From assembly GCA_002110485.1 (NCBI GenBank), contig MOWL01000067.1:2604001-2668000 (forward strand): DNA of 64,000 nucleotides, written 5' to 3'. Position numbers and translations under genes: made by a program. Below are positions 11,394 to 23,191 of this stretch, piece by piece (the first letter of the stretch is position 1; each line of letters opens with the position of its first letter). The notes beneath the pieces were generated by a model. The model was not told the DNA's origin. It made no database searches and worked only from the letters and a program-made list of their open reading frames with translations. Source of the stretch: Emergomyces orientalis (taxonomy: Eukaryota > Ascomycota > Eurotiomycetes > Onygenales > Ajellomycetaceae).

Positions 11394-12098
11394 GTCAACA
11401 GGAGTTATAGGTAGATATAACTTCTGCAGTTCCTCTATCCCTTTTATCTCGACTCAAACAGTGATTGCCCTCCCGAGTGTTTAACCAAACGCGGGAATTC
11501 GGGCTGTGGCGGGATGTGGCGATGCGGGCCTTGAGGTTGCCTTCCGGTCGGAAATAAAGTCGCTGGAGCCTTCCAATGCTATTGCACAGAATATCGGTAG
11601 TAGTAGCAGTAACAATGATGGCGCATGAGGACAGCTCAATCTAATATTCGCCGGAATTGGTGGAACGGAGATGCTAGTTTTGAACCTCCCGCCTGCCTTG
11701 ACCTTTTGGGTACGGTCAACCGGCCAAGAAAACAATCGTAACCTGATAGACAAGACAAATGAAACGAAATATTGAAAAGGTACAGATTAAACGAAGTCAG
11801 CCTGTAGAAAAAGTGTTATCAGACGATGTTGTCCCCTCTTTTGCCCGCAGCTGCGTTCTCTCGAAAAGCTCCAGATGACGCTAACCCCAAAACAATTTTT
11901 TCGGTTCATGACTCATGAGGCCGAACCCGAACGTTATCCCCGACAGCCTCCACTCACAACGGTCTTTTAACAGCGTTGGCACGGAGCCAGCCAGGCGGCA
12001 TCTCGCTCTCTTTCGTGTGATTATTATTCAGAACTTCAATTTACCTTTACCCACCCACTTCTGGTGTTGTTTGTTTTATATTCTACATCCTTGGAGTG
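11394..12098. promoter_or_regulatory. Divergent promoter region between ISD11 and VMA22-like gene
   Basis: The 705 bases between two divergently transcribed starts must hold both promoters. I see no TATA box at a convincing distance and no obvious repeated motif. The frame at 11481-11753 is not convincing as a gene. Confidence 0.4.
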
Positions 12099-13020
12099 AT
12101 GGGGCAATTGCCGACACCACCAGCAACTCCAGCTGTACGAGTGGATTCAATCGAGCTACCTTCACCAGGTAAATCACACGCGGAGCTTTCACAGGAGCTA
12201 GATAGTGTTTTAGAACGCTATCTTCTTTTACTGGATCAACAGCAGCGGCTGCAGGACGAGATTGGCCGAGAATTTTCTTCTGTACGGTTTACAGCTCTCT
12301 CTGTGAATTCTGGATCCATTTAATATACAGCAGGCGGCGTCCATTGCATATCGAAAACATAAGAAATTAATTGACCTATAGGGATTTTTCTCTCTTGCTC
12401 GCGCGAATACCTCGTGTCCAGCAGGACGTCGATATGGTGAAGATTATTACGATGAGAGGATGAAGGCAATAAGTAAAATGTATGCTTTTCTGCCCATTTA
12501 TCCTACCTGATGTACTAGGAGTAAGGAAAGATTAATGCGATTATATCCCGTCTGTAGATCAATTGGCTCCCCCTCGACAATTCCTGGACAAGCCAAACCA
12601 ACCATGCCAACCTCGAGCCAAATGACGAGCAGTCCGTCGTTTGCCATCGAAAACGCTGTCCTATCACCTTCTAACACGAAAGAATCGAAAGATGACACCC
12701 AGGATGGAAATGACGAGACAGATTCCAACACATCTGCATCTTCTCGAAGCTCTAATCCCAATGAGCCGGATAGTTTCAAGGAACCAAAAAAATCGAGCAC
12801 TAACCAAATATCCAACCCAATAAAATGGTTTGGAATACTGGTCCCCCCGGCTCTGCGAAGCGCCCAGCAATCATTTTGTTCTGCCCTCGAAGGCCCAATT
12901 CCCGCCTTGGCTGGCGTGATTACTGAGATGCGTGAAGTTGAGAGAGATGTAGAGGCATTAAGAGGCTTATTAGCCGCTGCAACAGTTGACAATGAGCGAA
13001 ACAAAAGTGGGAAACAATAG
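12099..13020 (+). CDS. VMA22: V-ATPase assembly factor Vma22/CCDC115-like
   Basis: Likely ER factor that helps assemble the Vo sector of the vacuolar proton ATPase. Three exons, 12099-12281, 12382-12479 and 12558-13020, join in frame to 247 residues. The N-terminal coiled coil (LDSVLERYLLLLDQQQRLQDE) runs straight across the first splice into GFFSLARAN and then RRYGEDYYDERM, the CCDC115 pattern. After a Ser/Asn/Asp-rich linker, the C-terminus has PIKWFGILVPPALRSAQQSF, the second conserved family block, followed by a coiled-coil tail. The match is to the animal CCDC115 pattern from memory; yeast Vma22 itself is very divergent. Confidence 0.85.
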
Positions 13021-13543
13021 TCCTAAATACAAAATGCCTCTTTCGTAAGACACATATATTTGTATCTGTATATTACTCCTCGGACAATTATGTATCTCTC
13101 CTAGATAAGTTTTATGAATGCAATGTTAGTTCAGAGGTATTGTGAGGACCTGACTATCTCGAGAACACTACATATCAAGTTGTTTTTTGATTTTTCCGAG
13201 AAGCGAGAAGTGATTGATTGGAAACAATTATTGAGGGGAGATAGCATGGGATAAAATCTTTCAGCTGTTTAGTGGGGTATTGAGTGGACCTGATGAAGAT
13301 ATAGAGTATGCTGTTTAATGTAAGAAGGAAGAGAGTGTAGCAGTGACATCACGAACATATTCTATCTCGATGAACAACTTCAGTGAGAAGATTCCAAAAA
13401 CCAAGTGATGGTGTAGATGTGGAATGAGTTATAATCTGGAATATTTCAAAATCAAGATCTAGTCTACTCTATAAACCTTATTATTTTCTGAGGATGCTGT
13501 CACTTCGGGAGCATGTGGAAGACGGGCCATCTTGAACATTTCC
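13021..13543. other. Intergenic region
   Basis: 3' flank of the VMA22-like gene. No gene, repeat or regulatory element recognised. Confidence 0.5.
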
Positions 13544-14500
13544 CTAAAGTACAGTGGAATCCCATCTTTCTTCATTCCCCACCATTTCTCGGGCATACGG
13601 ACTAACCGCTCCCGCATTCATATAGAACCATGCTTCTGGCTGGTGGTCGTAGAGTCTTGAACGCACTACTTCAGGAGGCACAGGGTAACCCCCGACCCTT
13701 GCAAGTATTAGGTATGGAGGCGCTTCTTTCCACGTTTTCCAGCCTAATCGTGTCTCTGAGAGACCAATTTCCCAGTCCTGGGTTCGTCGTATGATGTCTG
13801 TACGGAAAACCAGATCATATTGTCGCGCTTTCCTTCCTGAAGCAAAAGCCAATCCGGCGTGGGGTCGACGACTTTCCAGGCATGCTGCAGGTTTACCACA
13901 ATGCATGCCCGTGCGATCCGCAGCTTCATCGAAGGCAAACGGTGCGCTAGATTTTCATAGGTCTCTGCATCAGCCTAGTGAGGATACCAAATGAGATACG
14001 GCAGGTGGTCCTCGGGTGATTCCTCGGTGATGTGCGACAGGTCGTTATTCATAATGAATCTGGCCAGAACAGCACCGCGATTAGCCTCCATCATTTCACG
14101 GGGCATATCGGGCTGTAGGGGCCAACATTTGGCAAACATGGTGTGATTCCGCGAACGACGCAGTCGAGCTCGTTGTCGATCATGCGCTCAGGATCACAGA
14201 GCCAGACGTACTGGTCTACGTTTCCGGAGTAAGCTGCGTAGAGGAGTAGGAGATCCGTTTTATATGCGGCGGTAGCTCATCAGGTAATGGAGAATAGAGA
14301 TATGGTATAGCTGCAGCGTGGCCGTCCTCATATGACGTCCCGTTTTCGAAACTGTCAGTCATATTGAACGCGGATATGCGCGTTGAGGAGAATTGTCCAA
14401 CAGGGGTTTCGAAGAGGATGTTGGCGACCGGGCCCACGGAATGATTGGGACAGCTGGGATCCTGTGCACGACTGTGGCTTTGGGGGTTGAACACTGGCAA
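13544..14500 (-). pseudogene. Frameshifted relic of a gene of unknown family
   Basis: Read on the minus strand, good protein-like sequence passes through at least three frames and an internal stop. In order: 14500-14216 (an N-terminal part with HIKRISYSSTQLTPET then stop); about 14232-14090 in another frame (QYVWLCDPERMIDNELDC); about 14105-13978 in a third (REMMEANRGAVLARFIMNND, ending in a TAG at 13975-13977); then 13974-13744 (RLPSMKLRIARACIVVN); then 13860-13544 (EAWFYMNAGAVSPYAREMVG). No set of GT..AG introns that I can see restores it, so decay is more likely than splicing. I do not recognise the family; other copies in the genome may be intact. Confidence 0.65.
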
Positions 14501-15603
14501 TTATCGATGTCATTCCATGGCAGAGAAAAATTTAATCAATGGGTTTCATGGATGCGATGAAAGGACGCGATCTGCTTCTCAAATATAAAACACTCCCGAT
14601 TTAAGCGGACAACTTGAACATATCTGCGAGTTAAGGCCAGGGAGTTCTGGCCAGATTATTTTCTTGGGCCTCTTTGGCCCCCTTTTAGGAATAATGGGTC
14701 TGCTGTGTCTTCATTGGAAGCTTTGCAGCATAATTGAGCTAGTTAAGGGTATAACGTAGGTTCTATATTTTCTTATGCCAGGAATAACAAACAACCTACT
14801 CCCTACTTCGCAAAAAAAGTCCAGTACCAAAGGACCAGTTCCCTATCAGGGGTGACGGTGTACTCCTAGAAGCCAGTTTGCACCCAGACAAGAACCACTG
14901 TTACATATAACTTACCTCTTTGAAGCTGTTGCAATCGTGTCGCATCGGGATGGGCACTTTGTCTTCAAGCTTGTAGATGAGCGGAGGCTGCAGCTGCTTT
15001 TCAATCTCTACTTCTCTGTGTCTTTCTTGTCTTTTGTTGTCCTTTCGAACAACGCTGTGGGATTAGAGTTTTAACCCTAACGCTAGAGATTCTAATCTAA
15101 AAAGGGAATAGGGGTAGAGGCGGGATCCCAAGATCCACAGCCCAGAAGGGTACTACAGAATGTGTCAAGTGCGTTTCCGCGAATCTAGAAGCAAGTGGCT
15201 GACTCTATGAGCGCGAGACCCCATTTCACTTACGCTGTAATCATAAGGCTGTTGTCAAGCGTTGCAATGTCGCCAGAACATAGTTCAAGCAACAAATTTA
15301 ATAGTTCTGAAACGCCCAAGAGCGATTTCAACTTGCGACCCAATAATTTCATAGTGAGTGAATGATATTGAATTGATTGAGATAAAAGAAAATTTGTATA
15401 CTCTGCATGACAGTCCCGATAGTCACTGAGATGTTATCCGCTCCTGTGAGTGGGGAGCCCAGCAGAAAGCCAGCTCAAAAGTTCCAAAATCCTTTACTGG
15501 CAAAAATTTAACGGGGAGCCTTGATTGAAATCAGTCAGTGTGTCTCCATGTCGTCTTCATTACATCCGTTATTCGATCCCAGTCATATTCATACCACACA
15601 TAG
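14501..15603. other. Intergenic region between two broken genes
   Basis: No supported gene. The missing first exon or signal-peptide exon of the FAD oxidase may lie near 15400-15600, since its recognisable sequence begins right after a possible acceptor at 15601-15603, but I could not place it. Confidence 0.4.
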
Positions 15604-17725
15604 TCCCCCAACAACCCCTGCTGGCCGAGCCCCCGGGACTGGCAAGCTTTGAACAGCACTATTAACGGGAAGCTCATTCACGCAAATCCCCCCGGTTCAG
15701 CGTGCTATAAATCACAACCCAACTACGACGCAGCTGTCTGTAGCCACATGCTTGCCCAATGGCACAATGCTCATTTCCACTTACAGGATCCCGTCAGCAT
15801 TGATTACCCATTCTGGGCGGGTGATTCGTGTCTGCCTATCTTCGAGAATGGGACTAGCGTCAATGGTGACCCGGGGGCGGGCGAGAGGGGATGCTCGATT
15901 GGCGGGTATCCGGTCTACGTCATTAATGCTACCGGGCCGGAGGAGGTTGTTGTGGCGGTGAGCTGAGCTCGGAAGCGGAACGTTAGAGTGAATATTAAAG
16001 CGACGGGGCATTCCTTTTTTGGGAGGTAAGTGGATTGCAAATGCCATTGGTCATTGGTTGTTATGTAGTTGATGAGTGCTTGACCGTTCGATTTTTGCTG
16101 ATTCCGGTATGGGTTGGTGAAGGAGCACTGCCCACGGGAGCCTTTCGTAAGTAAGCCTACCCCTTCTTTTCTTATCAAAGTGAAAAAAATGAAGGGAATC
16201 CTGACAAGTTTGCAACGCAGTATTTGGACACGCAACATACGTGGCATCAAATTCCACTCCAATTTTCACGGCGCATCTTGTTTCGAGGACAAAGGCGACA
16301 ACAGGGCTCAGATGGCAGCCACAATAGGAGCAGGGGAGGTTGGGTATGATGTGCTTAAAAAATTAGCCAAACATGGTGCCGCCGCTGTTACGGGCGCAAA
16401 TAAGGTACGGCATGCCCAGCCGGTACTGGTGGTCTCATATATATCCATTAACGATCCCCAACTCAGGGTGTGGGTCTCATTGGATGGCTTACCGGCGGCG
16501 GCCACGGACCCTTAAGCAGCACCTACGGCATGGGTTCCGACAATCTCATCGAAGCCAATATCGTGACTCCAACCGGCAAATTTCTCACTGTCAATGCTTG
16601 CAAACATGCTGATCTCTTCTGGGCCATCCGCGGCGGTGGCGGAGGTACCCATGGAGTCATCATCTCGGCTGTTATAAAGGCTTTCCCTTCACCTCAAACA
16701 ACTTTATGGATCCTTAAAGCCCAGCTGTTGGAGGAATCCAAGCAGAGCGAGTGGTGGGATCTCGTCGCTTATTTTCATGCGCTGCTTCCGGCTATGAAAC
16801 AGAAAGGATTTCAGGGGTATTATGACCTGTTAGGTCCCCCGCTTGCGGATACGCTGGCACTGGTTATAAGCTTTTACCTGTATGACAAACCGAGCGGGAC
16901 TGTTGAGGCGTCTCTCGAACCGTTTATGGAGAGGCTGGAGGAAATGGTGCGAGCTGGGATTGTGGGGTATTCGTCGGATGTCCTCATGGAGCTTTCTTTC
17001 TTGCCGGCCTATGAACTAATTTCCGAGGAAGCCGTTGCAAGCTTTGGAGTTGTGTTGGGGAGCAGGCTGCTTCCCGCCCAGCCCCTGGAGGATGTGAAGG
17101 TAATGGCTAGGACGTTGAGACAAATAGGACCAAAGCTTGGAGATAACGACGTAAGTTATAGATATCTCCCCGCCCCTCTTTTGTTCAAAACATCTAGCGC
17201 TCCAAACACCCGAAGGAAAGCAAAATCGCCAGCTGAAAACTAAAATCACACGCGTGCAACACAGGCCCTATCCCCTGCCATCCTCCTGGGCAACATGATT
17301 GCGAACTCGGCCAACATTAATCTCGAAACACCACTACACCCGGCCTGGCGCAAAGCAGTAGTACATCTAATTGTCGCTGAAGCCTGGTTTCCTGGTGCTT
17401 CTTCTGCAACCATTCAAGCTGTTCGTGATGATATGACATATAACAAGATGACGGCTCTTAAAAAGCTAGCCCCTGACGCTGGGGCATATTTTAATGAGGT
17501 GAGTTTATACCCCGCGACTCTGTTGTGAAAAGTAGTGTTTTGATCTAAGCTTCCCATTGGCCCCTTCTCCCCCGCCTATATCCCTCCCATCCCATTTATT
17601 CTTAGCTAACAACGCAATGGTAGATGGATGTATTTGGCCGGGATTGGCAAAAAGAGGCATTCGGGCCCAACTATAATAAACTAAAGACCCTAAAGAAGAA
17701 ATATGATCCAGATGCGTTGTTTTAG
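15604..17725 (+). pseudogene. FAD-linked oxidase (berberine-bridge type), disrupted by two stops
   Basis: Secreted-type FAD oxidoreductase of the BBE/VAO family. Recognisable exons: 15604-16025, 16123-16146, 16221-16404, 16467-17150, 17265-17498 and 17624-17725. The FAD domain shows KATGHSFFGRS, with the His that usually binds FAD covalently, then SIWTRNIRGIKFH, GWLTGGGHGPLSS and IRGGGGGTHG; the BBE segment is MDVFGRDWQKEAFGPNY near the end. Two in-frame stops sit where the family keeps aromatic residues: TGA at 15964-15966 inside VAVS-stop-ARKRNVRV, and TAG at 17723-17725, after which the frame continues with CLSRVGSEDWVEIEDG. The N-terminal signal peptide exon is not identified. Elsewhere the exons and splice sites are intact, so loss looks recent, or the first stop is avoided by an alternative splice. 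Confidence 0.8.
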
Positions 17726-18319
17726 TGTCTTTCTCGTGTGGGTAGCGAGGACTGGGTTGAAATTGAGGATGGCAGGCTATGCCCAGCTGATGGGGGCATT
17801 TGCCCAGCCTTGAGTGAGAGGCGTGGGGGAATGGTTTCTAGAAACCTTAACAGATCAGTTTGCGCTGTGGAAAAGGTGGGATTGGAGGAACTTCGTCAAT
17901 CATGAAGCTCAATGATTATGTTGTGGTGGATTGCTGTCTTATAATACCATTAAGTAGATCATTCCTTTCAATCAATTTCATTTTCTTTTCTTTTTACTTT
18001 TTATTTAAATTTTTTTTTTTTTTTTTTTGAAAGAGATATAAAGTTGTTAGACCCTAGTCTGTTTGTTATTATATTATCCTTCCGCCTGTAATTAACATCA
18101 AGTTATGCATGTCAAAAATAACTTTCGAAGGAAACACTTCCCTCCCCCTCTGTACGAAAATAACTAATACAATATCACAAGTAATCAGAAAAAGACAGAA
18201 ATTATTTACAAACCTGTCGTTATTTCATCATTGGAGGGCCAGCTTCATATATTCAATCAAACAAATACGTAGATACAATAAGCAAACAAACAATTACCCC
18301 TAACTCAATGCCCCAATAT
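17726..18319. other. Intergenic region with poly-T tract
   Basis: Holds the 3' remnant of the FAD oxidase frame just after its stop (to about 17830) and a T-rich tract at about 17980-18030. The Ser/Thr/Asn-rich frame at 18109-18303 is not convincing. Confidence 0.5.
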
Positions 18320-19899
18320 CTACTTCCTCATCTTATCGCTCGTATACGCACAAGTCCCCATATCTTTCTTCACCACCTTAGACTCAGGTCGAATATCAAA
18401 ATCAAAAATATCCATCGGGACCCCCAATGTTGTGCACGCGTTGGGAATATCCACCAGCCCCGCAATATGCCCCTGCACAGGCGCACAACTCAACAACAGA
18501 TAAATCTGATAATCATCATAGCCATAACGGCGTAGATACTCAATAACACGCATACAGGTTTCGCGATAGGCAATGGTCGCGTCCAAAAAGTGCTGCTTGC
18601 CGTTGTGGTCGACGCTGAAGCCCTCGAAGGTCAGGTAGCGGCCGGGGCCGAACTGTGGCTCCACGGGGCCAGGGTGGAAGATGGGAGATTTCATACCCAT
18701 GTGCGCCATGCCGCCTTTGATCACGTTGAACTTGATGGTGATGACACCGGCCATCTCGATGGCGCCGCAGAAGGAGATTTCACCGTCACCTTGCGAGAAG
18801 TGCAAGTCGCCAACAGAGAATTTTGCGCCGGGAACGTGCACGGGGAGGTATACTTTACTACCGCGGCTGAGGTTTTTGATGTCACAGTTTCCGCCGTGTT
18901 CGGGGCGGCCCTGTATGGGGGTCTTTTGTTAGTATTGTCGTACGCCTTTATACATTTACATCTCAGATTCAGCACAACACTTACAGGAATAGTCCTCGCT
19001 CCTTCTCGCCCCACTTTCGCCTTGATATCCCCGTCTGCGCTGCCTGCGTGCACATTGATGGGTTCTGGTGGTTTTGCGACAACCTTCTCTAAATGAGCAT
19101 GAGTAGAGATAAGTTCACCTTCGCGTCTATTCCATTCCGCGAGAACTTCAGCAGAAGGTGCGCAGCCCAGGATTCCCGGGTGGATTAATCCCGCAAAGCG
19201 GACGTGTGGGATGTGGCGGGATGAGCAGAATATGCCTTCAAAATCCCAGATGGCTTTTGCCCTGTTATATGTTTAATGTTAGTTTACAATTTGTGGGATT
19301 GGTTTGATTTTACATACGCATGAGGATAAAACTCATCCAAAAAGCCGCCTCCATTTTTCGCGTCGAAGACACCCGTGAACCCCCAGGGCTGATCCTCGAA
19401 TGGCTGCACGTCCTGGATTTCAATGAGCAGCACGTCACCTGGCTGGGCGGTTTCGATCTCAAAAGGCCCTGTCAGATAATGCACGCGGGTCAAGTCGATA
19501 TCGCGCATGTCGTCAGCGGAATCGTTGTTCTTTATCTGCCCGCCGGTCCAGTCGACGCATTCGATCTTGACGACTTCGCCATTCTTGATCGAGGCGCAGG
19601 ATGGGACTGAGTTGGAGTGTAAGGTTAGCTAGCTATATTTACTAACCCGCATGTCCCTGGTACAGAAAGGGGGTTTTGGGGGGGGGGATTCAATTGACTG
19701 GTACTTACTGTCTGGATGCCAGCGGTTCTATACATTAGAAAGCAATTAAATAGTTAGCCAGACATAGCCATGGTCACGACATATTGGTAGAAGATCTTTG
19801 ATTCATGGATCAGTAGTAGCATACATGCAAGCCATTCTGCTTCCCCGCGGGGTTATCCCGATCGACCTTCATGGCCGTGCGAATTCCCGTGAGACCCAT
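18320..19899 (-). CDS. fmdS: Formamidase (FmdA/AmdA family)
   Basis: Hydrolyses formamide to formate and ammonia, a nitrogen-scavenging cytosolic enzyme. Five exons on the minus strand, 19825-19899, 19709-19727, 19318-19606, 18985-19261 and 18320-18910, join in frame to 416 residues, close to the 411 of Aspergillus nidulans FmdS. Family segments: ETAQPGDVLLIEIQDVQPF, HAAKAIWDFEGIFCSSRHIP, FAGLIHPGILGCAPS, GGNCDIKNLSRGSKVYLPV, and LHFSQGDGEISFCGAIEMAG. The second exon is only 19 bases. The upstream region carries a cluster of GATA sites, consistent with control by an AreA-type nitrogen regulator. Acetamidase is the main alternative, but length and the C-terminal part favour formamidase. Confidence 0.93.
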
Positions 19900-20001
19900 G
19901 GTTGCAGGGTAGATTGAGGGGTGATGGCTATGTGTGGTAAACAATGTTGACTTGTGGGTAGAGATAGATTAGAAAACCAGAAAACCGGATGGGAATTCTA
20001 G

Positions 20002-20356
20002 AGATAAGCTGAGAGAATTGAAGAACGGAGCGGGGGAGATCCCAGGCTCTTATATGCTTGTCAGATTTTGTTGATCAGCAGCGTTCTGGCCCTATACGAA
20101 CAGAAGCCGTTCAGGGATAACGTCCTTGGATACCCCGAAGTTTGGGAGCAACCCCGCATCGGCAACATGGAGATTCAAGTATCCAATTTAGCAAGGGGGG
20201 GTGTTAGTCTGCTTGTTCGGCAGATACAATCGTAGCATGCTCCGTGTCTCCAAGCTGAGGATGCGTGTGGTGGAGTTGAAAGAATTGGAGATGGCCCCGT
20301 TGGTGCCGTCATCAAGATCCGATAAGGCCTTATCGATAACGGGGATAGCTGATAAG
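20002..20356. promoter_or_regulatory. Cluster of GATA-factor sites upstream of formamidase
   Basis: HGATAR sites at 20002-20008 (AGATAAG), 20320-20326 (CGATAAG), 20330-20335 (TTATCG, minus strand), 20334-20339 (CGATAA) and 20350-20356 (TGATAAG). Four of them fall within 37 bases. In Aspergillus, AreA binds paired HGATAR sites to switch on nitrogen-use genes such as formamidase, so this is a likely nitrogen-derepression element about 420-460 bases upstream of the formamidase start. It could also serve the F-box gene at 21275. The motif match is seen; the function is inference. Confidence 0.6.
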
Positions 20357-21274
20357 AAATACTAACTTGGCTAACTAATTGGATCCAGCTACGGGCGCTG
20401 GTAGTTAAGTTATTTAATTTTTTTGATTGCCCCTTGGGTAGTAGCTACAGCCAGATGGGTTCGCCCAAAACCCCCCTCCACAAGTAACTTACATCTTTTA
20501 TTAGAGTTTCGGCTCTCCAACCCCCCCTCCCAGGGATGCTCAAAATGCGGGGAAAACTTTAAAAGGGGGATGTCAAAAGTCCAACTCCACTCGGAACATT
20601 TACCTGAGGGTCTGTCGCGGCCTGTCGCAGTCTATTAGTTCAGTTTCGTTTTACTATGTCCAGCTGTTCTTCAACCTTCCCGATTGGGGATTTTAGCCCT
20701 AACCTTGACCCTGATAACAGATTCGGCACCTCTCATCTGCGCGTTGTGAAAGGAAGAAGAGGGGATTAAATTGTTTACCGTCATAATCACCAGGAGATGG
20801 AAGTGTCTGATAGTTAGTTAGTTACCCTGCCGTATCAGGTTCAAGAAGGATTCGCCAAAGTATGGGAATCCCAGCCGACCAACATTATCCAGTCCAAAGG
20901 TGACAAGGGCTGGGCGTTTCAACTCTTCCCCACCTTGCTGGGATCTACTACTCGGTTTGACAGTGGCCAGAATCAGCCATGGTTTACTATTTACAAGGTT
21001 TACTGATAAAAAAAAAACTCATCGGCAAAAGTGGTGTGGTGATGTGGGTGAAGTCTCCGCCCGGCCGGAGCCCAGGAGATTTCAGGCAACCATACGGAGT
21101 ACACATTCGTTAATCTACTCTGTAATCCTGTGCTCTTCAGGCCATTCCAACAAAGAATCGAGTCCGATTCCCGGACAATATCTTGTTGGGTCTCGTATTC
21201 CCCCTCCCCCAATTTATCGAATTAACTCGACCAAAGCCAAGGACATCAAACAACACCAAAGGTGGGGAAGGGGG

Positions 21275-22843
21275 ATGAAACCAATGGCTCCTCCCGTCAT
21301 TGGGAACCTCCCCACAGAGATATTACTCCATATTGCTCGGGATATCAAGCACCCAAGCCATCGGTTACGCCTTGCTTTATGCTCTCATGCCTTCTCTCAT
21401 CTATTTCTTCCTCTTGTCTACCAGGATATCAACCTGAGCAATTTTGACACCAAGACTCTCATTGCTCTTGTTCAGACGCTCCTCAGGAAACCACACTTTG
21501 CATCATGCACTCAAAGACTCGAAGCTAACGATTGGTCGACAGAACTCAACTATGAAGGTAACAGCTATGATCCGCCCGAAACCCTTCCGTCACCCAATTC
21601 AGAGGTTGTTTTTGATCCCCTCCTTATTCACGATGCGGTTCAAGAGCTCTTCACCTCCAACAATGAATATGCTGTATCCAAATTCATGGCTCATCTCTCT
21701 GCTGGTAATGAGGATGCATGGGTCGGGCTTCTGCTATTTGCACTCCCTAACTTGAAAGAATTAAGCATGACTGTACCATATGGCACTTTTTTCCCACGTA
21801 GACTTGTTGAACATGCAGCAGCATGTCTACCACCCTTTGATTCTCGGCCAGCATTAACCCGCCTCTCTCATCTGTTCGCAAAATGGTGGGATACTGAAGG
21901 CGCTCTTGAGTTTTCAGTGGTGGAGCCTTTCTTTTTCTTTCCATCAATGCGCAGAATTGTTGGTGAACAAATTACAGATGTGTCATCACATGAAGAAGAT
22001 GAGGATGCCTCTGAAAATGAAGAGTCTGATGCTGTTGATGACGGTCGTGCAGCATATTTAGAGAACAAACCCACAACTTCCACAGTGACTGAAATAGACA
22101 TGTCAAGAAGCAGCACGACAACTGGCATGATTGCAGAAATCAAATACTGCAAAAACCTCAAATCTTTCAAATTTGAGCATGCCGACCACTTTGTGTATGG
22201 TTCCATGTTCCACCCAAAAGATTTCGCCCGCTCTCTCGCGCACGTTAGGCACAACCTTGAAAACCTCTGGCTCAGCTATGATGACGAGTATTTTCAGCCA
22301 GATTACGAAGGAGCGGATGATATCTTCGGCTCCCTGGCCGAATATCCCGTATTAAAATCACTGCACATGTCCGTGGAAAACTTGATAGGCCGTGACGCGC
22401 TGCTCAACCCAGATGAGGTTATTCTGAACCCCACAGCTCGCCAACGGCTGGCACATATTCTCCCCACTTCTATCGAGTCGCTTACCGTCGCGAATGTTTC
22501 CGAACGCGATTGCCTCGGTACCCTCATGCAGCTGAAAAATCTGGTCGAGCCGTCCAACTTCTCGCGACACACACCCCGGCTCAGCGTGTTGAGAATGGAG
22601 GGCAAGTTTTCCAAAATCGACGAGCCGAATCAGCCTGACATAATGGGAACATTTCGCACAATAAGTATATTCGGAGGGCCGGAGCCAGTTATTCCACCGG
22701 AAATTCTGAACAGGGCTGAAGAGTTACAGGATTTATGTGCACAGGTCGGGGCCGTTTTTGAACTGGTTGATTCAAGAATTTTGTGGTATAGACAGGTGAC
22801 GAAGGGGCGGGAAGAGTGGAGGAAAACACAAGGCGGACGCTAA
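21275..22843 (+). CDS. F-box protein
   Basis: Probable substrate adaptor of an SCF ubiquitin ligase. From the ATG at 21275 it is 522 residues without intron. An F-box lies near residues 8-45 (IGNLPTEILLHIARDI, then LCSHAFSHLFLPLVYQDI). The rest has leucine-rich, weakly repeated segments typical of fungal F-box proteins (LPNLKELSMTVPYG, YPVLKSLHMSVENL, LTVANVSERDCL), and an acidic insertion near residues 244-265 (EEDEDASENEESDAVDD). The frame stays open upstream to 20900, but that extra 125-residue stretch looks non-coding, so I start at the ATG just before the F-box; the ATG at 21284 is equally possible. The substrate is unknown. Confidence 0.8.
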   Translation: MKPMAPPVIGNLPTEILLHIARDIKHPSHRLRLALCSHAFSHLFLPLVYQDINLSNFDTKTLIALVQTLLRKPHFASCTQRLEANDWSTELNYEGNSYDPPETLPSPNSEVVFDPLLIHDAVQELFTSNNEYAVSKFMAHLSAGNEDAWVGLLLFALPNLKELSMTVPYGTFFPRRLVEHAAACLPPFDSRPALTRLSHLFAKWWDTEGALEFSVVEPFFFFPSMRRIVGEQITDVSSHEEDEDASENEESDAVDDGRAAYLENKPTTSTVTEIDMSRSSTTTGMIAEIKYCKNLKSFKFEHADHFVYGSMFHPKDFARSLAHVRHNLENLWLSYDDEYFQPDYEGADDIFGSLAEYPVLKSLHMSVENLIGRDALLNPDEVILNPTARQRLAHILPTSIESLTVANVSERDCLGTLMQLKNLVEPSNFSRHTPRLSVLRMEGKFSKIDEPNQPDIMGTFRTISIFGGPEPVIPPEILNRAEELQDLCAQVGAVFELVDSRILWYRQVTKGREEWRKTQGGR

Positions 22844-23191
22844 TTAGCAACTCTTTTTTATATTCCTGCCATTATTACGCTACATCTGTTTTTATCTGTG
22901 GAGGTTGTGATCATTTTTGGTATATTTATTTTATTCTTTGATCTTTCTAGAATGTGAAAATTTAATTTCTGTTAAAACTCGGGTGGGAAAAATACATGTA
23001 TTTCATATGATAGACCGGTTCAAATTAGATAGATCTAGTTGGCAGAGCACGTTTTCTAGAATATATACAATTTCTTATTACAATGGTCCCCACTCGTTCA
23101 GACACTCCGCTGAGGAAAAACAAGAAGAAAGAAGAAGCATGTACAAAGATCAGAGAAGGATTAAAAAAATATTTCACCGACGAATTCACCA
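22844..23191. other. 3'-3' intergenic region
   Basis: AT-rich gap between the ends of the F-box gene and the phosphate permease gene. Nothing recognised beyond expected 3' ends. Confidence 0.5.
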
